Shown here: positions 7,004 to 16,552 of the stretch, in pieces
Numbering within the stretch: the stretch's first letter is position 1
Layout: each line of letters starts with the position of its first letter
Translations under genes and position numbers: made by a program
Source of the DNA: Acetobacter suratthaniensis
Lineage (GTDB): Bacteria > Pseudomonadota > Alphaproteobacteria > Acetobacterales > Acetobacteraceae
Length of the DNA: 64,000 bases
Reading direction: 5' to 3'
Assembly (NCBI RefSeq): GCF_017377745.1
Contig: NZ_JAFVMG010000001.1
Coordinates: 434,001 to 498,000, forward strand
The notes under the pieces: generated by a model
The model's database searches: none
Seen by the model: only the letters and a program-made list of their open reading frames with translations
What the model was told of the DNA's origin: nothing

Positions 7004-9346
7004 TTATTTGACGCCAAAGGCGCCAAGGGATTTGAGGGTGAGCGTAACAAGGTAGGTCGAGTAACGCTGTATGCCGCCAATGGAGGTGTATTGCTTGAGA
7101 TACATGAAATCGATGCCAAAGCAGTCATTGTTGTAACCGGCCGTGACGCCGTTGGTGACAAACTCCTGACGGGAAAGGCTGCGGCGCGAAAAGATGGAGG
7201 CATGCGCGCCAGACCAGTAAACCGATACGCCACCGCTGATTTCGCTTGTGCGGGCTGTGTACAGGCGATTGAGGTTATTCGTGCGGTAGTCGGTGGCGTA
7301 GTAGTAGTACGGGGTTACCGGCTCCCAGATATATCCGCCGTTCAGCCTAAAGTGCGGGACATTGACGTTGAACAGGGCGTCGCCAAAATTGATCTGCGAT
7401 GTGTACGGGTCGTAGCGCATGCGCGACGTGAATGAAAAATACTGCGTGGGCGCAACGCGTGCGCGCGCAACAACATCGGAAGCATGGTGGTCCAGCCCGG
7501 AATAGGGCAGGCGATCATGTTCGACATGTTCCTGAAAGCTTTGCCCGGCCAGCAGGTCTACCTCGTGTCCGTCCCATGTCCAGTTGGCATGCACACCCAC
7601 ATTGGCGCGCAGCCCGCCGTCCAGCCTGTCTGTGCCCTGATAGCGGTTGAGGGAGAACAGGGTTGAATCGGTAAATTCGTAGGAAAGGCTGTCTTCGTTC
7701 GGGAGGCTGTCATTGGCGCCGTTGCCTGTGTTGGGCGCGTAAATGGCCTGCACGATCGGCTCAAGCAACTGCGTGCCCCGGCCGTGTTCGAAGGTGCGGA
7801 CAAAAGGCCAGTTTGTTTTGAGCGCAATGGTGGGCAGCACCATCCCCGAAATCGCGCCATGGCCTGCGGCGTGCGCGTAGTAGTTCGGAAGCTGATACAG
7901 GTTGAAAGCGCGATAGAGCATGGAGTCCAGTCGCAGGGTTAGCAGGAACTGTTCGCCTGATTTGCTATGGAAGGGGCGATCCCAGTTGAGCTGCAACTCA
8001 CCGCGCTGGTCGGTCGTACCGATGGTACGGCGTAGGTAGAAATCCGTAGTGTTCACGCTCAGCCGTCCGCCAAGGGCATCAGGCTGGCCGACAAAGCTGT
8101 ATGTATAGCGGGGCAGGGCCGAGGGCAGATCCGAGTTGTGGATCACGCCCTGATTGAGGCCTTGATAGTATTGCGCGTCCAGCCTGCTGTAAGACCCGGT
8201 GCCGAACCCTTCCAGAAAGGCGTTCGAGGCGAGCGTTTCGTTACCGTAGCCCTGCACACGATAGTCACGCATGTAGTTGGCGGAGGTGGCAAGGTTGATA
8301 TTGGCCCCGGCGCGCCAGTATTTGTTGATGTTGAACAGGCCGCGGGCAAAAATATGCCCCTGCATGCCGTGGGGATCACCGCTGCTGACACTGTTGCCGA
8401 AGCCGTTGGTGTAGTTGAGGTTGTGGTGGGTATCGTAGGCAAAACCACCACGGATGTTGAGCGAGCCGAAATTCAGCGCCTGTCTGTAGATGCCGCTAAG
8501 CTGGGGGCCGGTCGAGGTCGCGAAAAGCCCCTGAACGCTCAGGTCGGACTGATCGTTGATGGCCCAGTAATACGGGATGGTGAAGTACGTGCCCAGATAG
8601 CTGTCATGCGGGGTGATGCCGGGCATGAGAAAGCCGCTCTGCCGCTTGGCGGAAGGGTCGGGCATGGAAAAGAACGGCAGGTATAAAACCGGAATGCCCA
8701 GAATATCGACATAGGCATCACGGAAGTCGATTTTGGAGTGTTCAAGGTCCTGTGTCGCGCCATAGGCCCGGAACTGCCAGAACGGCGCGCGTGTCTTGTC
8801 CTTGGCGCAGATTTCGCATGCGGTGTAAACGGCGCGGCTCAGGTCGTTTACCTTACCATCGGTGCGCCTGAGCCCATTGGCGGCCATTTTCACGTTGTCG
8901 GCCATATTGGCATAGACGTGCAGCATAACGCCATTTCGCATGCCACCGTTCAGTTCGGCATAATGGGAGTACAGAACCGAGCCATCAGGCTGTACGACCG
9001 CCACGTTGCCACGTGCGGTGACAACGCCCGTATCGCGGTCATATGTGATCTGGTCGGCTCTTAGAACGCGCTCATCCTGCCAGACCTGCACATTGCCCGA
9101 CCATGTTACGGTATGATCAGTGTCGTTGTAATCGACCTTGTCCGCCTGAAACGTGGCGGGGGCATCCGGCGAGCTGCTTCTCGACGTGTCGAAGTGTATC
9201 TGCTGCGGACGGAACTGTGCCAGAGCCACAGAGGGGCGCAGCAGTAAGGAACAGGCAATGATACTGCCCAGAGCGGTGGCAGCGCTCAGGCTGGCCCGAC
9301 GGCAGGGGCGACTTGCGCGGTATAAGGGCCGGAGCGCCAGGGACAA
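7004..9346 (-). CDS. lptD: LPS-assembly protein LptD
   Basis: LptD is the outer-membrane beta-barrel that, with LptE, inserts lipopolysaccharide into the outer leaflet. After the signal peptide comes the periplasmic OstA-like domain (FQADKVDYNDTDHTVTWSGN and YDRDTGVVTARGNVAVVQPD), then the barrel with ILGIPVLYLPFFSMPDPSAK and KRQSGFLMPG, highly characteristic of LptD. I place the start at TTG 9346, 10 nt after GGAGG, giving a clean signal peptide (LSLALRPLYRASRPCRRASL onward, cleaved after VALA). ATG 9391 is an alternative without a good ribosome-binding site and adds PGDHPAFTSGGW before it. The start abuts or overlaps the end of lptG, implying translational coupling. Confidence 0.92.
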   Translation of the reverse strand: MSLALRPLYRASRPCRRASLSAATALGSIIACSLLLRPSVALAQFRPQQIHFDTSRSSSPDAPATFQADKVDYNDTDHTVTWSGNVQVWQDERVLRADQITYDRDTGVVTARGNVAVVQPDGSVLYSHYAELNGGMRNGVMLHVYANMADNVKMAANGLRRTDGKVNDLSRAVYTACEICAKDKTRAPFWQFRAYGATQDLEHSKIDFRDAYVDILGIPVLYLPFFSMPDPSAKRQSGFLMPGITPHDSYLGTYFTIPYYWAINDQSDLSVQGLFATSTGPQLSGIYRQALNFGSLNIRGGFAYDTHHNLNYTNGFGNSVSSGDPHGMQGHIFARGLFNINKYWRAGANINLATSANYMRDYRVQGYGNETLASNAFLEGFGTGSYSRLDAQYYQGLNQGVIHNSDLPSALPRYTYSFVGQPDALGGRLSVNTTDFYLRRTIGTTDQRGELQLNWDRPFHSKSGEQFLLTLRLDSMLYRAFNLYQLPNYYAHAAGHGAISGMVLPTIALKTNWPFVRTFEHGRGTQLLEPIVQAIYAPNTGNGANDSLPNEDSLSYEFTDSTLFSLNRYQGTDRLDGGLRANVGVHANWTWDGHEVDLLAGQSFQEHVEHDRLPYSGLDHHASDVVARARVAPTQYFSFTSRMRYDPYTSQINFGDALFNVNVPHFRLNGGYIWEPVTPYYYYATDYRTNNLNRLYTARTSEISGGVSVYWSGAHASIFSRRSLSRQEFVTNGVTAGYNNDCFGIDFMYLKQYTSIGGIQRYSTYLVTLTLKSLGAFGVK

Positions 9347-9348
9347 AA

Positions 9349-10458
9349 TCAGCCATCCTCCAGATGTAAAAGCAGGGTGATCGCCAGGCATAGCCCAGCT
9401 ACGGCGGGAACCCACGCCGCGAGAACCGGCGGCAGTACACCTGATTTGCCGAACTGTTCCGCGACCTTGGATACCGTGAAAAGCAGAAAACCGGCGGCAA
9501 CGCCAGAGCCGATCATACGAGCGACCCCGCCATGGCGCGAGGGTCGCATGGAAAAGCCCGCCGCGACAAGGCACATGGTGCCGCTCAGCACCGGCAGAGC
9601 CAGCAGGGACTGGAAGTGGATACGGTGGCGGATGGACGAGAATCCAGAGCGATCCAGCAGAACTATAAAGCTTGGCAGTGCCCACACGGATAGCGTGTCA
9701 GGCGAAGCAAAGCTTTCCTGCACCCGGTTTACGGTCAGGTCGGTGGGTAAAACGATACGCCCGACAGCAGAGGGCAGTTCGTTGGGGAGAGTCTGAGAGG
9801 CTTGGTCCAGAATCCAGAAGCCGTGATCGAGGTAGCCGCTGTGGGCTTCGATTCGGGAAATGAGGTCGTTATTCTTGTTCAGCCGCAGGACACTGATATT
9901 GCCGATCTGCAAGGCCGTATTATGGAACCGTACGGTGCGTGCATGCAGGATGGCGATACCGTGGGGCGTGGTCTGATCAGCCTGACGGAGCCATAGAGAC
10001 CCGCCGGAAATGCTCAGTGGCCCATCATCCGAACGCAGGTAGCGCTGGTCGAGCTTTTCCGCCCATGAATACATGATGGAGGACAGGGGCGAGACGACGG
10101 TTGTCGCAAAAACACCGATCAGGATAGCGGAGGTTAGCGGCGCCATCAGGAACTGCCAGACGGAAATGCCTGCCGCACGGGCCACCACCAGTTCGGATGA
10201 GCGTGTCAGACGCCAGAAGCAGAACACCCCCCCCAGAAGCGTTGCAAAGGGCAGGATCAGAATGGTGAAATAGGGCAGGTGGAGCCCTGCGATTTCCGCC
10301 GCAACCGATGGTCCCGCATTGGGGTGGGCTGAGGCGCGGCGCAGCAGATCAAGAAAATCAAACAGACAGACCATGCCCGTGAGTGACGCCAGCATGACGA
10401 GCACCGACAGCACAAATTGCTTCGCAATATAACGCGAGAGGGTGAAAGCCACGGTCAT
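9349..10458 (-). CDS. lptG: LPS export ABC transporter permease LptG
   Basis: LptG is an inner-membrane half of the LptB2FG transporter that extracts lipopolysaccharide and feeds it to the Lpt bridge. The 369-residue protein has the YjgP/YjgQ layout: N-terminal helices (FTLSRYIAKQFVLSVLVMLA, then FDFLDLLRRA), a central periplasmic jellyroll of about 150 residues, and C-terminal helices. ATG 10458 starts the conserved N-terminus. LptG rather than LptF is inferred from its place directly upstream of lptD; the partner lptF, normally adjacent, is not here, the next gene upstream being a porin. Confidence 0.85.
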   Translation of the reverse strand: MTVAFTLSRYIAKQFVLSVLVMLASLTGMVCLFDFLDLLRRASAHPNAGPSVAAEIAGLHLPYFTILILPFATLLGGVFCFWRLTRSSELVVARAAGISVWQFLMAPLTSAILIGVFATTVVSPLSSIMYSWAEKLDQRYLRSDDGPLSISGGSLWLRQADQTTPHGIAILHARTVRFHNTALQIGNISVLRLNKNNDLISRIEAHSGYLDHGFWILDQASQTLPNELPSAVGRIVLPTDLTVNRVQESFASPDTLSVWALPSFIVLLDRSGFSSIRHRIHFQSLLALPVLSGTMCLVAAGFSMRPSRHGGVARMIGSGVAAGFLLFTVSKVAEQFGKSGVLPPVLAAWVPAVAGLCLAITLLLHLEDG

Positions 10459-10627
10459 GAGGCTACAAGCAGCCCACAAGGCAGCGGGCGGCTTGAGCGG
10501 AACACCGCAGGCCCCTGTTTGTATCGGAACCATGCGCGCTGATGCGGGGCGAGTGAACAGTCATCTAACCGTTACTTAGCTCACCCCGCAATGGAACAAC
10601 AGCCCTGTGTGTAATCAGCTGTCGGTT

Positions 10628-12310
10628 TTAGAAGAGCAGGATCACACCGGCTGAGGCGGTGTCATCACTTTCGGAACTGCCGTTATGGGCATCGGACGAG
10701 GTGTGGGCATATTCACCCACCAGATTCAGCCAGTCTGTCAGGTGATAATAAGCTGCCCCGATAACGGACTGGTTGCGGCGTACCAGATAGCCGGGATCGA
10801 CCGTCCTGGCTTCGCCCCCGGCGAGATAGAGATTGCTGACGCCGTAACTGCCGACCAGTTTGAGGCGTTCGGTTATGTTGTAGGCGGCCTGCACGTAATA
10901 GCCTTCGGAATCGCGCTTGCTGCCATTGGCGGCGACGCCGTCAAAGAACAGGCCGGTGGTGCCCAACCCGCTGCCGCGATAGTAGTAGGCCACCCCTTCA
11001 AAGCCTTTGTAGCTGACCTTCGCGCCGATATCGCCCGCTTCCACCATGGCGGCGTGGTGACCGGTATCGGTAGTGATACCCACCCCTTGCAGGTTCTGCT
11101 GGTGCTGGATCAGGAAGCTGGCCCAGATCTTGGCTTTGACCTCGCCAAAGGTCGCCTCATACGTGACCTTGCCCTGGATCATGGGCGAGGAATGCTGCGT
11201 GGAGGAGGCGGAATATGGATTGCCTTTCGCATCGGCCCCAGCGAACTGGAACTCATCCAATGGCTGGAAAATACCGACACTACCCTGCACACCGGCAATC
11301 TTGGGGGTGGTGTAGGTAATCTGCGGAATCCAGTCCGCATATACGTAACCCACGCCAATCCGGCCCAGAGAGGTGTTGCCCGGAGCGGAGTTGCTGCCGG
11401 TGGCCCCCACACTGAGCAGCGTTGCATCGTTCAGAATGGCATCGCCACCAAACAGGGCGAGGTCACGCCCGACCTTGAATGTACCCACATGGCTGTTGCC
11501 GAAGGTGACGTAAATCTGACGGAAATCGATGCCCGGCGTGCCAAGACCGACCGGGCTACCGCCCGTATTGGCGTTCATAGCGCCGTTTTTGGCGTTGTTC
11601 ATGCCCGGATACATGCCCAGAACCGCATCAATATCCCAGCCCTGCTGCTGGGTGCTGAGCTTGAGGATCAGCCCGGCAGGCAGCAGGCCGTTGCGCACGC
11701 CCGAGGAGTCAAAGCCCGAACTGCCCGTGGACACGCCGCCGCCAATGGCTGGCCCGCCACCGGGGCTGTTGAAGGTGTAAAACCCGTTGATGAAGCCGGA
11801 GAGGTTGATGTCCACCGGCCCGGTTTTGAAGGTCAGGCCCTTGCCGGGTACGTATTTGGCCACGCGCACGAAATCGGCCTGATTCATGGCGTCCAGAGCC
11901 TTCTGCGCGGAGCGGGCGCTGGCTTCCGCACGGGTGGCCGCATCCTCAGCACGTGAAGATGAGGCGACATCGGGGGCGGCTTCAAACCGGATGCCGGGTT
12001 CATAACCGTTGCTTACCCCGCTCGTGCCTGCGCCGTGCGCAACATGGCTTGCGGCCTGCTGTGTGGCATGGGCGTGTGGGGCGGCAGAGCGGGTCGAGCG
12101 GGCAGGGGCATCCTGTTCGGCAGCGGTATGGCGCAGGTGCTTGCTCAGCAGGGTGGAGTATTCGTGTTGGGTCAGGTTGCCCTTGGCGCGCAGAATATCC
12201 AGCAGGTCGCTATAATCGTCCGCCATGGCGTGGCGGGCCATCGTATATGGCAGGCTGGCCACTGATGCGGCCATGACGGTAGCAACCAGTGCCTTTTTTC
12301 TTGATGCCAT
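10628..12310 (-). CDS. Putative outer-membrane porin
   Basis: A 560-residue exported protein with a signal peptide (MASRKKALVATVMAASVASL, cleaved after HAMA), a short helical segment YSDLLDILRAKGNLTQHEYS, a low-complexity Ala/His/Ser linker to about residue 140, and then a long barrel-like region with alternating aromatic strands (GPVDINLSGFINGFYTFNSP, KVGRDLALFGGDAILND) ending in a terminal aromatic (SAGVILLF). This is the layout of porins such as OprO/P or DcaP relatives; the solute is unknown. ATG 12310 follows GGGAG by about 11 nt. It is divergent from the GntR gene across 607 bp. Confidence 0.75.
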   Translation of the reverse strand: MASRKKALVATVMAASVASLPYTMARHAMADDYSDLLDILRAKGNLTQHEYSTLLSKHLRHTAAEQDAPARSTRSAAPHAHATQQAASHVAHGAGTSGVSNGYEPGIRFEAAPDVASSSRAEDAATRAEASARSAQKALDAMNQADFVRVAKYVPGKGLTFKTGPVDINLSGFINGFYTFNSPGGGPAIGGGVSTGSSGFDSSGVRNGLLPAGLILKLSTQQQGWDIDAVLGMYPGMNNAKNGAMNANTGGSPVGLGTPGIDFRQIYVTFGNSHVGTFKVGRDLALFGGDAILNDATLLSVGATGSNSAPGNTSLGRIGVGYVYADWIPQITYTTPKIAGVQGSVGIFQPLDEFQFAGADAKGNPYSASSTQHSSPMIQGKVTYEATFGEVKAKIWASFLIQHQQNLQGVGITTDTGHHAAMVEAGDIGAKVSYKGFEGVAYYYRGSGLGTTGLFFDGVAANGSKRDSEGYYVQAAYNITERLKLVGSYGVSNLYLAGGEARTVDPGYLVRRNQSVIGAAYYHLTDWLNLVGEYAHTSSDAHNGSSESDDTASAGVILLF

Positions 12311-12917
12311 TGAAGTCCGCGCTCCCAATCCATTGAAATTGCTCTGTGAGAGACAAGGCTTCCTGCCGTCAATACGTGCCGTGTTGAACTGGCGGTGTGT
12401 TCATGCCGTTTGATGGGAAGCATGCAGGCCCATGAAGGCGCAGGCCGTTGGAAAAATGGCGGAAGTTATTACAACGATCAGGCAGGAATGTGGTATTTCG
12501 GGGCCTGCGCGGACATTGTAAAAATGTAAGCCTTGCTAAAAGGGAAATTAAATAGCCCTGAGGGCCGGTGCGTTTCTCGTGCGCGTTTTCTTGAGTGTGG
12601 CGCAGGGGGTGCTGTGCTGTCATGGAGTGTTGATGACGGCCCGTTTATGTGCGGGGCAGGGCTGTGCGGGCATTGTGGCTCTCACGAAGTTTTTATTGCA
12701 ACCCGAGCGGTTCTGGCGCGCCCTGAACCCGTGCCAGAGGGTATGCCAGCGGAATCCTGCGTGATTCCATCACTGTGTCGGGTTCCCTCATGGCGGAATT
12801 TTGATAGAGTCGGAAACGGTGCGGTGGCGGCATCATGGGTCGGTGCTGTGTACCGGGCCGGACGGTGGCGCGCCGGATTTTGTATCATGGACAAACAGAG
12901 CGGACGGCTTACGCGCA
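12311..12917. other. Divergent intergenic region between porin and GntR regulator
   Basis: About 600 bp holding the upstream regions of both genes. Seen: a small dyad ACATT-N5-AATGT at 12513-12527 in an A/T-rich patch, and a palindrome GCCCTGAGGGC about 40 bp further on. The second half (12801-12917) is an open extension of the GntR frame with no family similarity and is more likely leader than coding. No RNA gene recognised. Confidence 0.4.
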
Positions 12918-13607
12918 ATGAGAGCAGGCTCTATTTTGGTGACACCAGACCATACACGCCCCGAAGGACGTGGTGCGCTGGCTGCATACGCCTATCAGCA
13001 GATCAGAGATCAGCTCATTTACTGTCACTATCAGGGGGGAGAGCGGCTGGTGCTGCGGCCTCTGGCGGCGGCTCTGGGCCTTAGCCCCACGCCTGTGCGC
13101 GAGGCGCTGCTGCGCCTTGTGTCGGAGCAGGCGCTGGAGCTGGACGACCGTAACACAGCCTGCATTCCAGTGACGACGCGAGAGGTCTTTCTGGAAATCC
13201 ACGGTGTGCGGGGCGATCTGGAGGAGCGTATTACGCGCGAACTGGCCACCCACGTCACGGCAGATGAAATCGCGGTTATGCGCGCAAAGCATCACGATTT
13301 CATTCTGGCGTATGAGGCGGGTAGCCCCCATGCGGCCGCAGTCGCCAATGTGGTTTTTCATAGCACCACGGCGCGTTTTTCGCGGCGTCTGCTCACTGTC
13401 GGGCTTATCAGGGGGTTGTGGGCGCGAATGGGGCCGGTTTATGCCGCCACCAATTGCCTGCCGCCCATTACCCCGGCAGACCCCGAACACCCGCACTTGC
13501 GGCTGATCGCGGCGTTCGAGCGGCACGACCCGGAGGCGGCTGTCGCAGCCCTGCGGGACGATTTCATGCAGGCGCGTGTCTGGCTGGAGCCATTGCTGCC
13601 GGGTTGA
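12918..13607 (+). CDS. GntR family transcriptional regulator (FCD type)
   Basis: A DNA-binding regulator of about 229 residues. The N-terminal winged helix-turn-helix includes AYAYQQIRDQLIYCHYQGGE, RLVLRPLAAALGLSPTPVRE and ALLRLVSEQALELDD, a textbook GntR domain; the all-helical C-terminal FCD ligand domain follows (GVRGDLEERITRELA, then HLRLIAAFERHDPEAAVAAL). FCD regulators usually sense organic acids or sugar acids through a metal site; the effector is unknown. I chose ATG 12918 since the region back to 12801 shows no conservation. It is divergent from the porin gene, which it may control. Confidence 0.85.
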   Translation: MRAGSILVTPDHTRPEGRGALAAYAYQQIRDQLIYCHYQGGERLVLRPLAAALGLSPTPVREALLRLVSEQALELDDRNTACIPVTTREVFLEIHGVRGDLEERITRELATHVTADEIAVMRAKHHDFILAYEAGSPHAAAVANVVFHSTTARFSRRLLTVGLIRGLWARMGPVYAATNCLPPITPADPEHPHLRLIAAFERHDPEAAVAALRDDFMQARVWLEPLLPG

Positions 13608-13615
13608 AACCCTTG

Positions 13616-13646
13616 CGCCCCGGCCCTGTGATAAGGGGCCGGGGCG
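13616..13646. terminator. GC-rich hairpin between gntR and minE (convergent genes)
   Basis: CGCCCCGGCCC (13616-13626) and GGGCCGGGGCG (13636-13646) make a perfect 11-bp stem. No T-run follows directly, although TCTTTTTT begins about 8 nt beyond on the plus strand. It lies between the stops of two convergent genes and probably ends the gntR transcript. Confidence 0.6.
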
Positions 13647-13652
13647 AGGGTA

Positions 13653-13934
13653 TCAGTCTTTTTTGCTGAGCCGGTCTGTCAGGCCCGGCACTTCCACGTC
13701 AATTTCCAGCACCGAGCACTGCGCCCCACGATCCATCTTGATCTGAACCTTGTCCTGATCGACCGAGATGTGGCGCTTGATCACTTCCATGATCTCGCGG
13801 TGCAGTTTGGCGAGCAGATCATCCTGATTGTCGCCATCCACTGACATGCGTTCATGCGCCAGCAGAATCTGCAACCGATCCCGCGCAATGGGGGCGGAGG
13901 AGCGTTTATTGAACAGGTTGGAGAGAAAACTCAT
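13653..13934 (-). CDS. minE: Cell division topological specificity factor MinE
   Basis: MinE displaces MinD from the membrane and drives the oscillation that keeps the Z-ring at mid-cell. The 93-residue product begins [20 protein letters not shown], with the amphipathic membrane-targeting N-terminus, then [10 protein letters not shown] (the MinD-contact segment) and [15 protein letters not shown] 13934 overlaps the minD stop by 4 nt (ATGA). Last gene of minCDE. Confidence 0.95.
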   Translation of the reverse strand: MSFLSNLFNKRSSAPIARDRLQILLAHERMSVDGDNQDDLLAKLHREIMEVIKRHISVDQDKVQIKMDRGAQCSVLEIDVEVPGLTDRLSKKD

Positions 13935-14746
13935 GCGGCTCTCCATTTAAACAGCCAGTCGAGCAGACCGCGCCGCTCGGTGGGGATGGTAACCTTAATA
14001 TCCTCGCCCATCAGGCGGCGTGCGGCTTCCATATAAGCCCCGGCGGCAGCGCTGTTGGGTTCGGCAATGGTAACGGGTGCGCCAAGGTTGGAGGCCTTGA
14101 GCACATCCGGGCTTTCGGGAACGATGCCCAGCAGCGGAATGGACAGGATTTCCAGCACATCGTCCGTGCCCAGCATGTCGCCCGATGCCGCGCGCTGCGG
14201 GTCATAGCGGGTCAGCAGCAGGTGCTTGGGCATTTTTTCGCCCGCGCGGGCTTTTTCTGTCGTGCTGTCCAGCATGCCGATAATCCGGTCGCTATCGCGC
14301 ACGGAGGACACTTCGGGGTTGGTGACGATCACGGCCATATCGGCATGGTGCATCGCCATCTGTGCGCCACGCTCGATCCCGGCGGGGCTGTCGCAGATCA
14401 CCCAGTCGAATTTTTCGCGCAGTTCCGCAATGATTTTGGCCACGCCTTCTGCGGTCAGGGCATCCTTGTCGCGGGTTTGCGAGGCGGGGAGCAAAGACAG
14501 GCTTTCGATCCGCTTATCCTTGATCAGCGCCTGAGCCAGATTGGCATCGCCCTGAATAACGTTGATCAGATCAAACACCACGCGGCGTTCGGCCCCCATG
14601 ATGAGGTCGAGATTACGCAGGCCGACGTCAAAATCTACCAGCACCACACTCTGCCCGGTCTTGGCCAGCGCCGCCCCGAGAGCCGCGGTTGTAGTGGTCT
14701 TGCCGACGCCACCCTTGCCTGATGTGACGACGAGAACCTTTGCCAT
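13931..14746 (-). CDS. minD: Septum site-determining ATPase MinD
   Basis: MinD is a membrane-cycling ParA-type ATPase that recruits MinC to the poles. The deviant Walker A is present at the start ([20 protein letters not shown]), as are [20 protein letters not shown] and [19 protein letters not shown]. The C-terminal 10-12 residues ([14 protein letters not shown]) are the amphipathic membrane-targeting helix. Full length at 271 residues. It lies 158 bp downstream of minC, an unusually wide gap for this operon, and overlaps minE. Confidence 0.96.
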   Translation of the reverse strand: MAKVLVVTSGKGGVGKTTTTAALGAALAKTGQSVVLVDFDVGLRNLDLIMGAERRVVFDLINVIQGDANLAQALIKDKRIESLSLLPASQTRDKDALTAEGVAKIIAELREKFDWVICDSPAGIERGAQMAMHHADMAVIVTNPEVSSVRDSDRIIGMLDSTTEKARAGEKMPKHLLLTRYDPQRAASGDMLGTDDVLEILSIPLLGIVPESPDVLKASNLGAPVTIAEPNSAAAGAYMEAARRLMGEDIKVTIPTERRGLLDWLFKWRAA

Positions 14747-14904
14747 CGGTGTTCCTTTTCTTTCAGGTCATGCCGCCGGCCCCTCGGCGCGGTCATTGCA
14801 GCGACATTAGCGGGTTGTATTAGAAAATGTAACTTTGAATTTTTCGTTTACAGAGGGCTTTTTTTTGCCATTTTTCGCCCGGCGTTACAGTGCTGTGCAT
14901 TTGC

Positions 14905-15759
14905 TCAGCCGGGCATGGCGCGGAAGACCAGCCTTTCGCCTTCCAGCAGGATCTGGGTGGGACCGCTGGCGCAGGTCGGGTCCATTTCCTCGGCGGTGGC
15001 GTAAAAGCCGTCTATGGCCACCAGTTCCGCATCCAGAGCCTTCGTAAAAACCCGTGAAGCGCCTCGGCCGCCGATACCTGCCACCGCGCGCCCACGCAGA
15101 GCGCCGTAGATATGGATGGAGCCACCGGCGGAAACCTCGGCGCCGGAGGCTACGGCCCCCATCACCACCACATCGCCTTCAGGCCAGATCACCTGCTGGC
15201 CTGAGCGGATGCTTTCTTCCACCACAAGGGTCATGGGCTGGGCGGCGTTTTTGGCCGGGGTGGTGCTGTCGGTGTCTGTTTCGGAGGGGGCTGCTTCACG
15301 CTGCGGCGTGGGGGATGTGCGGGCGGAGGTCGGGCTTTCAGGCCAGTCCCATCCTTTGGTTGCTGGCCAGTCGCGGCTACCGCCTTCGATCCCGATAATG
15401 CGGATGCCGCGTTGCCTGAGATCATCGGGCAGGGAGGACAGGTCGGGCGTATCCGCCTGCACCATGCTCAGATCTACGATAACGGGTTTGCCCGTGAAAA
15501 AACCGACCGAACGCGCGATCTGCTGATCCAGCGCGGTCAGCCAGTCCGTCAGGGGAGATTCCGGGGTCAGGGTCAGGGCCACGAACGTGCGCCCGGACAT
15601 GCGGATGCGCGGAAGGTGTGCTGATGGGCCAGCCGAGGATGTGCCAGACAAGGAAATACCGCCGCTCTCAAAACAGGTGGTCAACAGATAGGGCGTGCGC
15701 ACAAAAACCGGGTCAGGATTCCCGGCGCTGGAAAACCGGCACGCGCCTGCTCTACGCAT
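14905..15759 (-). CDS. minC: Septum site-determining protein MinC
   Basis: MinC blocks FtsZ assembly away from mid-cell. The N-terminal FtsZ-interacting domain contains SGRTFVALTLTPESPLTDWL and KPVIVDLSMVQADT; after a Pro/Thr/Ser-rich linker (about residues 140-175) the C-terminal beta-helix domain follows (SGQQVIWPEGDVVVMGAVAS, GAEVSAGGSIHIYGALRGRA). The start is uncertain: ATG 15759, GTG 15702 and ATG 15600 are in frame, none with a clear ribosome-binding site, and the region before SGRTF is poorly conserved. Confidence 0.9.
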   Translation of the reverse strand: MRRAGACRFSSAGNPDPVFVRTPYLLTTCFESGGISLSGTSSAGPSAHLPRIRMSGRTFVALTLTPESPLTDWLTALDQQIARSVGFFTGKPVIVDLSMVQADTPDLSSLPDDLRQRGIRIIGIEGGSRDWPATKGWDWPESPTSARTSPTPQREAAPSETDTDSTTPAKNAAQPMTLVVEESIRSGQQVIWPEGDVVVMGAVASGAEVSAGGSIHIYGALRGRAVAGIGGRGASRVFTKALDAELVAIDGFYATAEEMDPTCASGPTQILLEGERLVFRAMPG

Positions 15760-15878
15760 TGGCGGCTTGGCTGGCCGAAGGCAAGTGCTTTGTGCCACGA
15801 GACACAATTGCAACAGCTTTTCGGCGGTCTGTGTTTTCCCTCTGGCGTGGGGGCGGGCAATGGCATAAACGGAGGCGT

Positions 15879-16547
15879 ATGCGTACCCTCCTGCATTTTC
15901 CGATATCCCCGGCCAGCCGGACTGTGCGTCTGGTGCTGGGTGAGAAGCGTCTGCCGTTCGAACCGGTGATTGAGCGCGCGTGGGAACAGCGCCCGGAACT
16001 GCTCGCCATTAACCCGGCGGGAGATGTGCCCGTTCTGATCGAGGATAACGGGCTGATTGTGCCCTCATCTCCTGTTATCTGCGAATATCTTGAAGAAGCC
16101 TATGCCGACACCCCATTGATGGGCCGTACGCTGGCGGAACGGGTAGAGGTACGCCGTGTGGCTGCGTGGTTTGATACGCTGTTCGCGCGTGAAGTATCAG
16201 GGCGTTTTATTGATGAACGGGTGATGAAGCGGCTGAGTGGGCGCGGCAACCCCGATGGCGGCGCCTTGCGTGATGCCTATGCCTCCATGCGCCCGCTGAT
16301 GCGCTATGCCAACGAATTGGCCGAAAACCGGAACTGGCTGGGGGGCGGCTTTCTGTCGCTGGCCGATTTTACGGCGGCGGCCCATCTGTCCTGCATGGAT
16401 TTTATTGGCGATATCGACTGGGCGCGCGTGCCTGCACTGCGCGACTGGTACGCCCGCATGAAGTCGCGCCCCTGTTTCCGCCCGCTTCTGGCTGATCGTA
16501 TTTCCGGCATTACACCGCCCGAATACTATACCAATCTGGATTTTTAA
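15879..16547 (+). CDS. Glutathione S-transferase family protein
   Basis: A 222-residue protein with the thioredoxin-like GST N-terminal domain (LLHFPISPASRTVRLVLGEK, then NPAGDVPVLIEDNG and SPVICEYLEEAY, including the cis-Pro and the SxxI glutathione-binding segment) and an all-helical C-terminal domain (NWLGGGFLSLADFTAAAHLS). The enzymatic role is unknown; such proteins conjugate or reduce electrophiles with glutathione. GGAGG lies close before ATG 15879. The long in-frame opening upstream (15618-15878) is antisense to minC and is not coding. The next gene follows after 5 bp, so the two are probably one operon. Confidence 0.85.
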   Translation: MRTLLHFPISPASRTVRLVLGEKRLPFEPVIERAWEQRPELLAINPAGDVPVLIEDNGLIVPSSPVICEYLEEAYADTPLMGRTLAERVEVRRVAAWFDTLFAREVSGRFIDERVMKRLSGRGNPDGGALRDAYASMRPLMRYANELAENRNWLGGGFLSLADFTAAAHLSCMDFIGDIDWARVPALRDWYARMKSRPCFRPLLADRISGITPPEYYTNLDF

Positions 16548-16552
16548 AAATT

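Noticed and set aside
5927-7435. Open frame of 502 codons on the plus strand
   Set aside because: It lies antisense to surA and the end of lptD, has no ribosome-binding site or recognisable domain, and follows from high GC codon bias.
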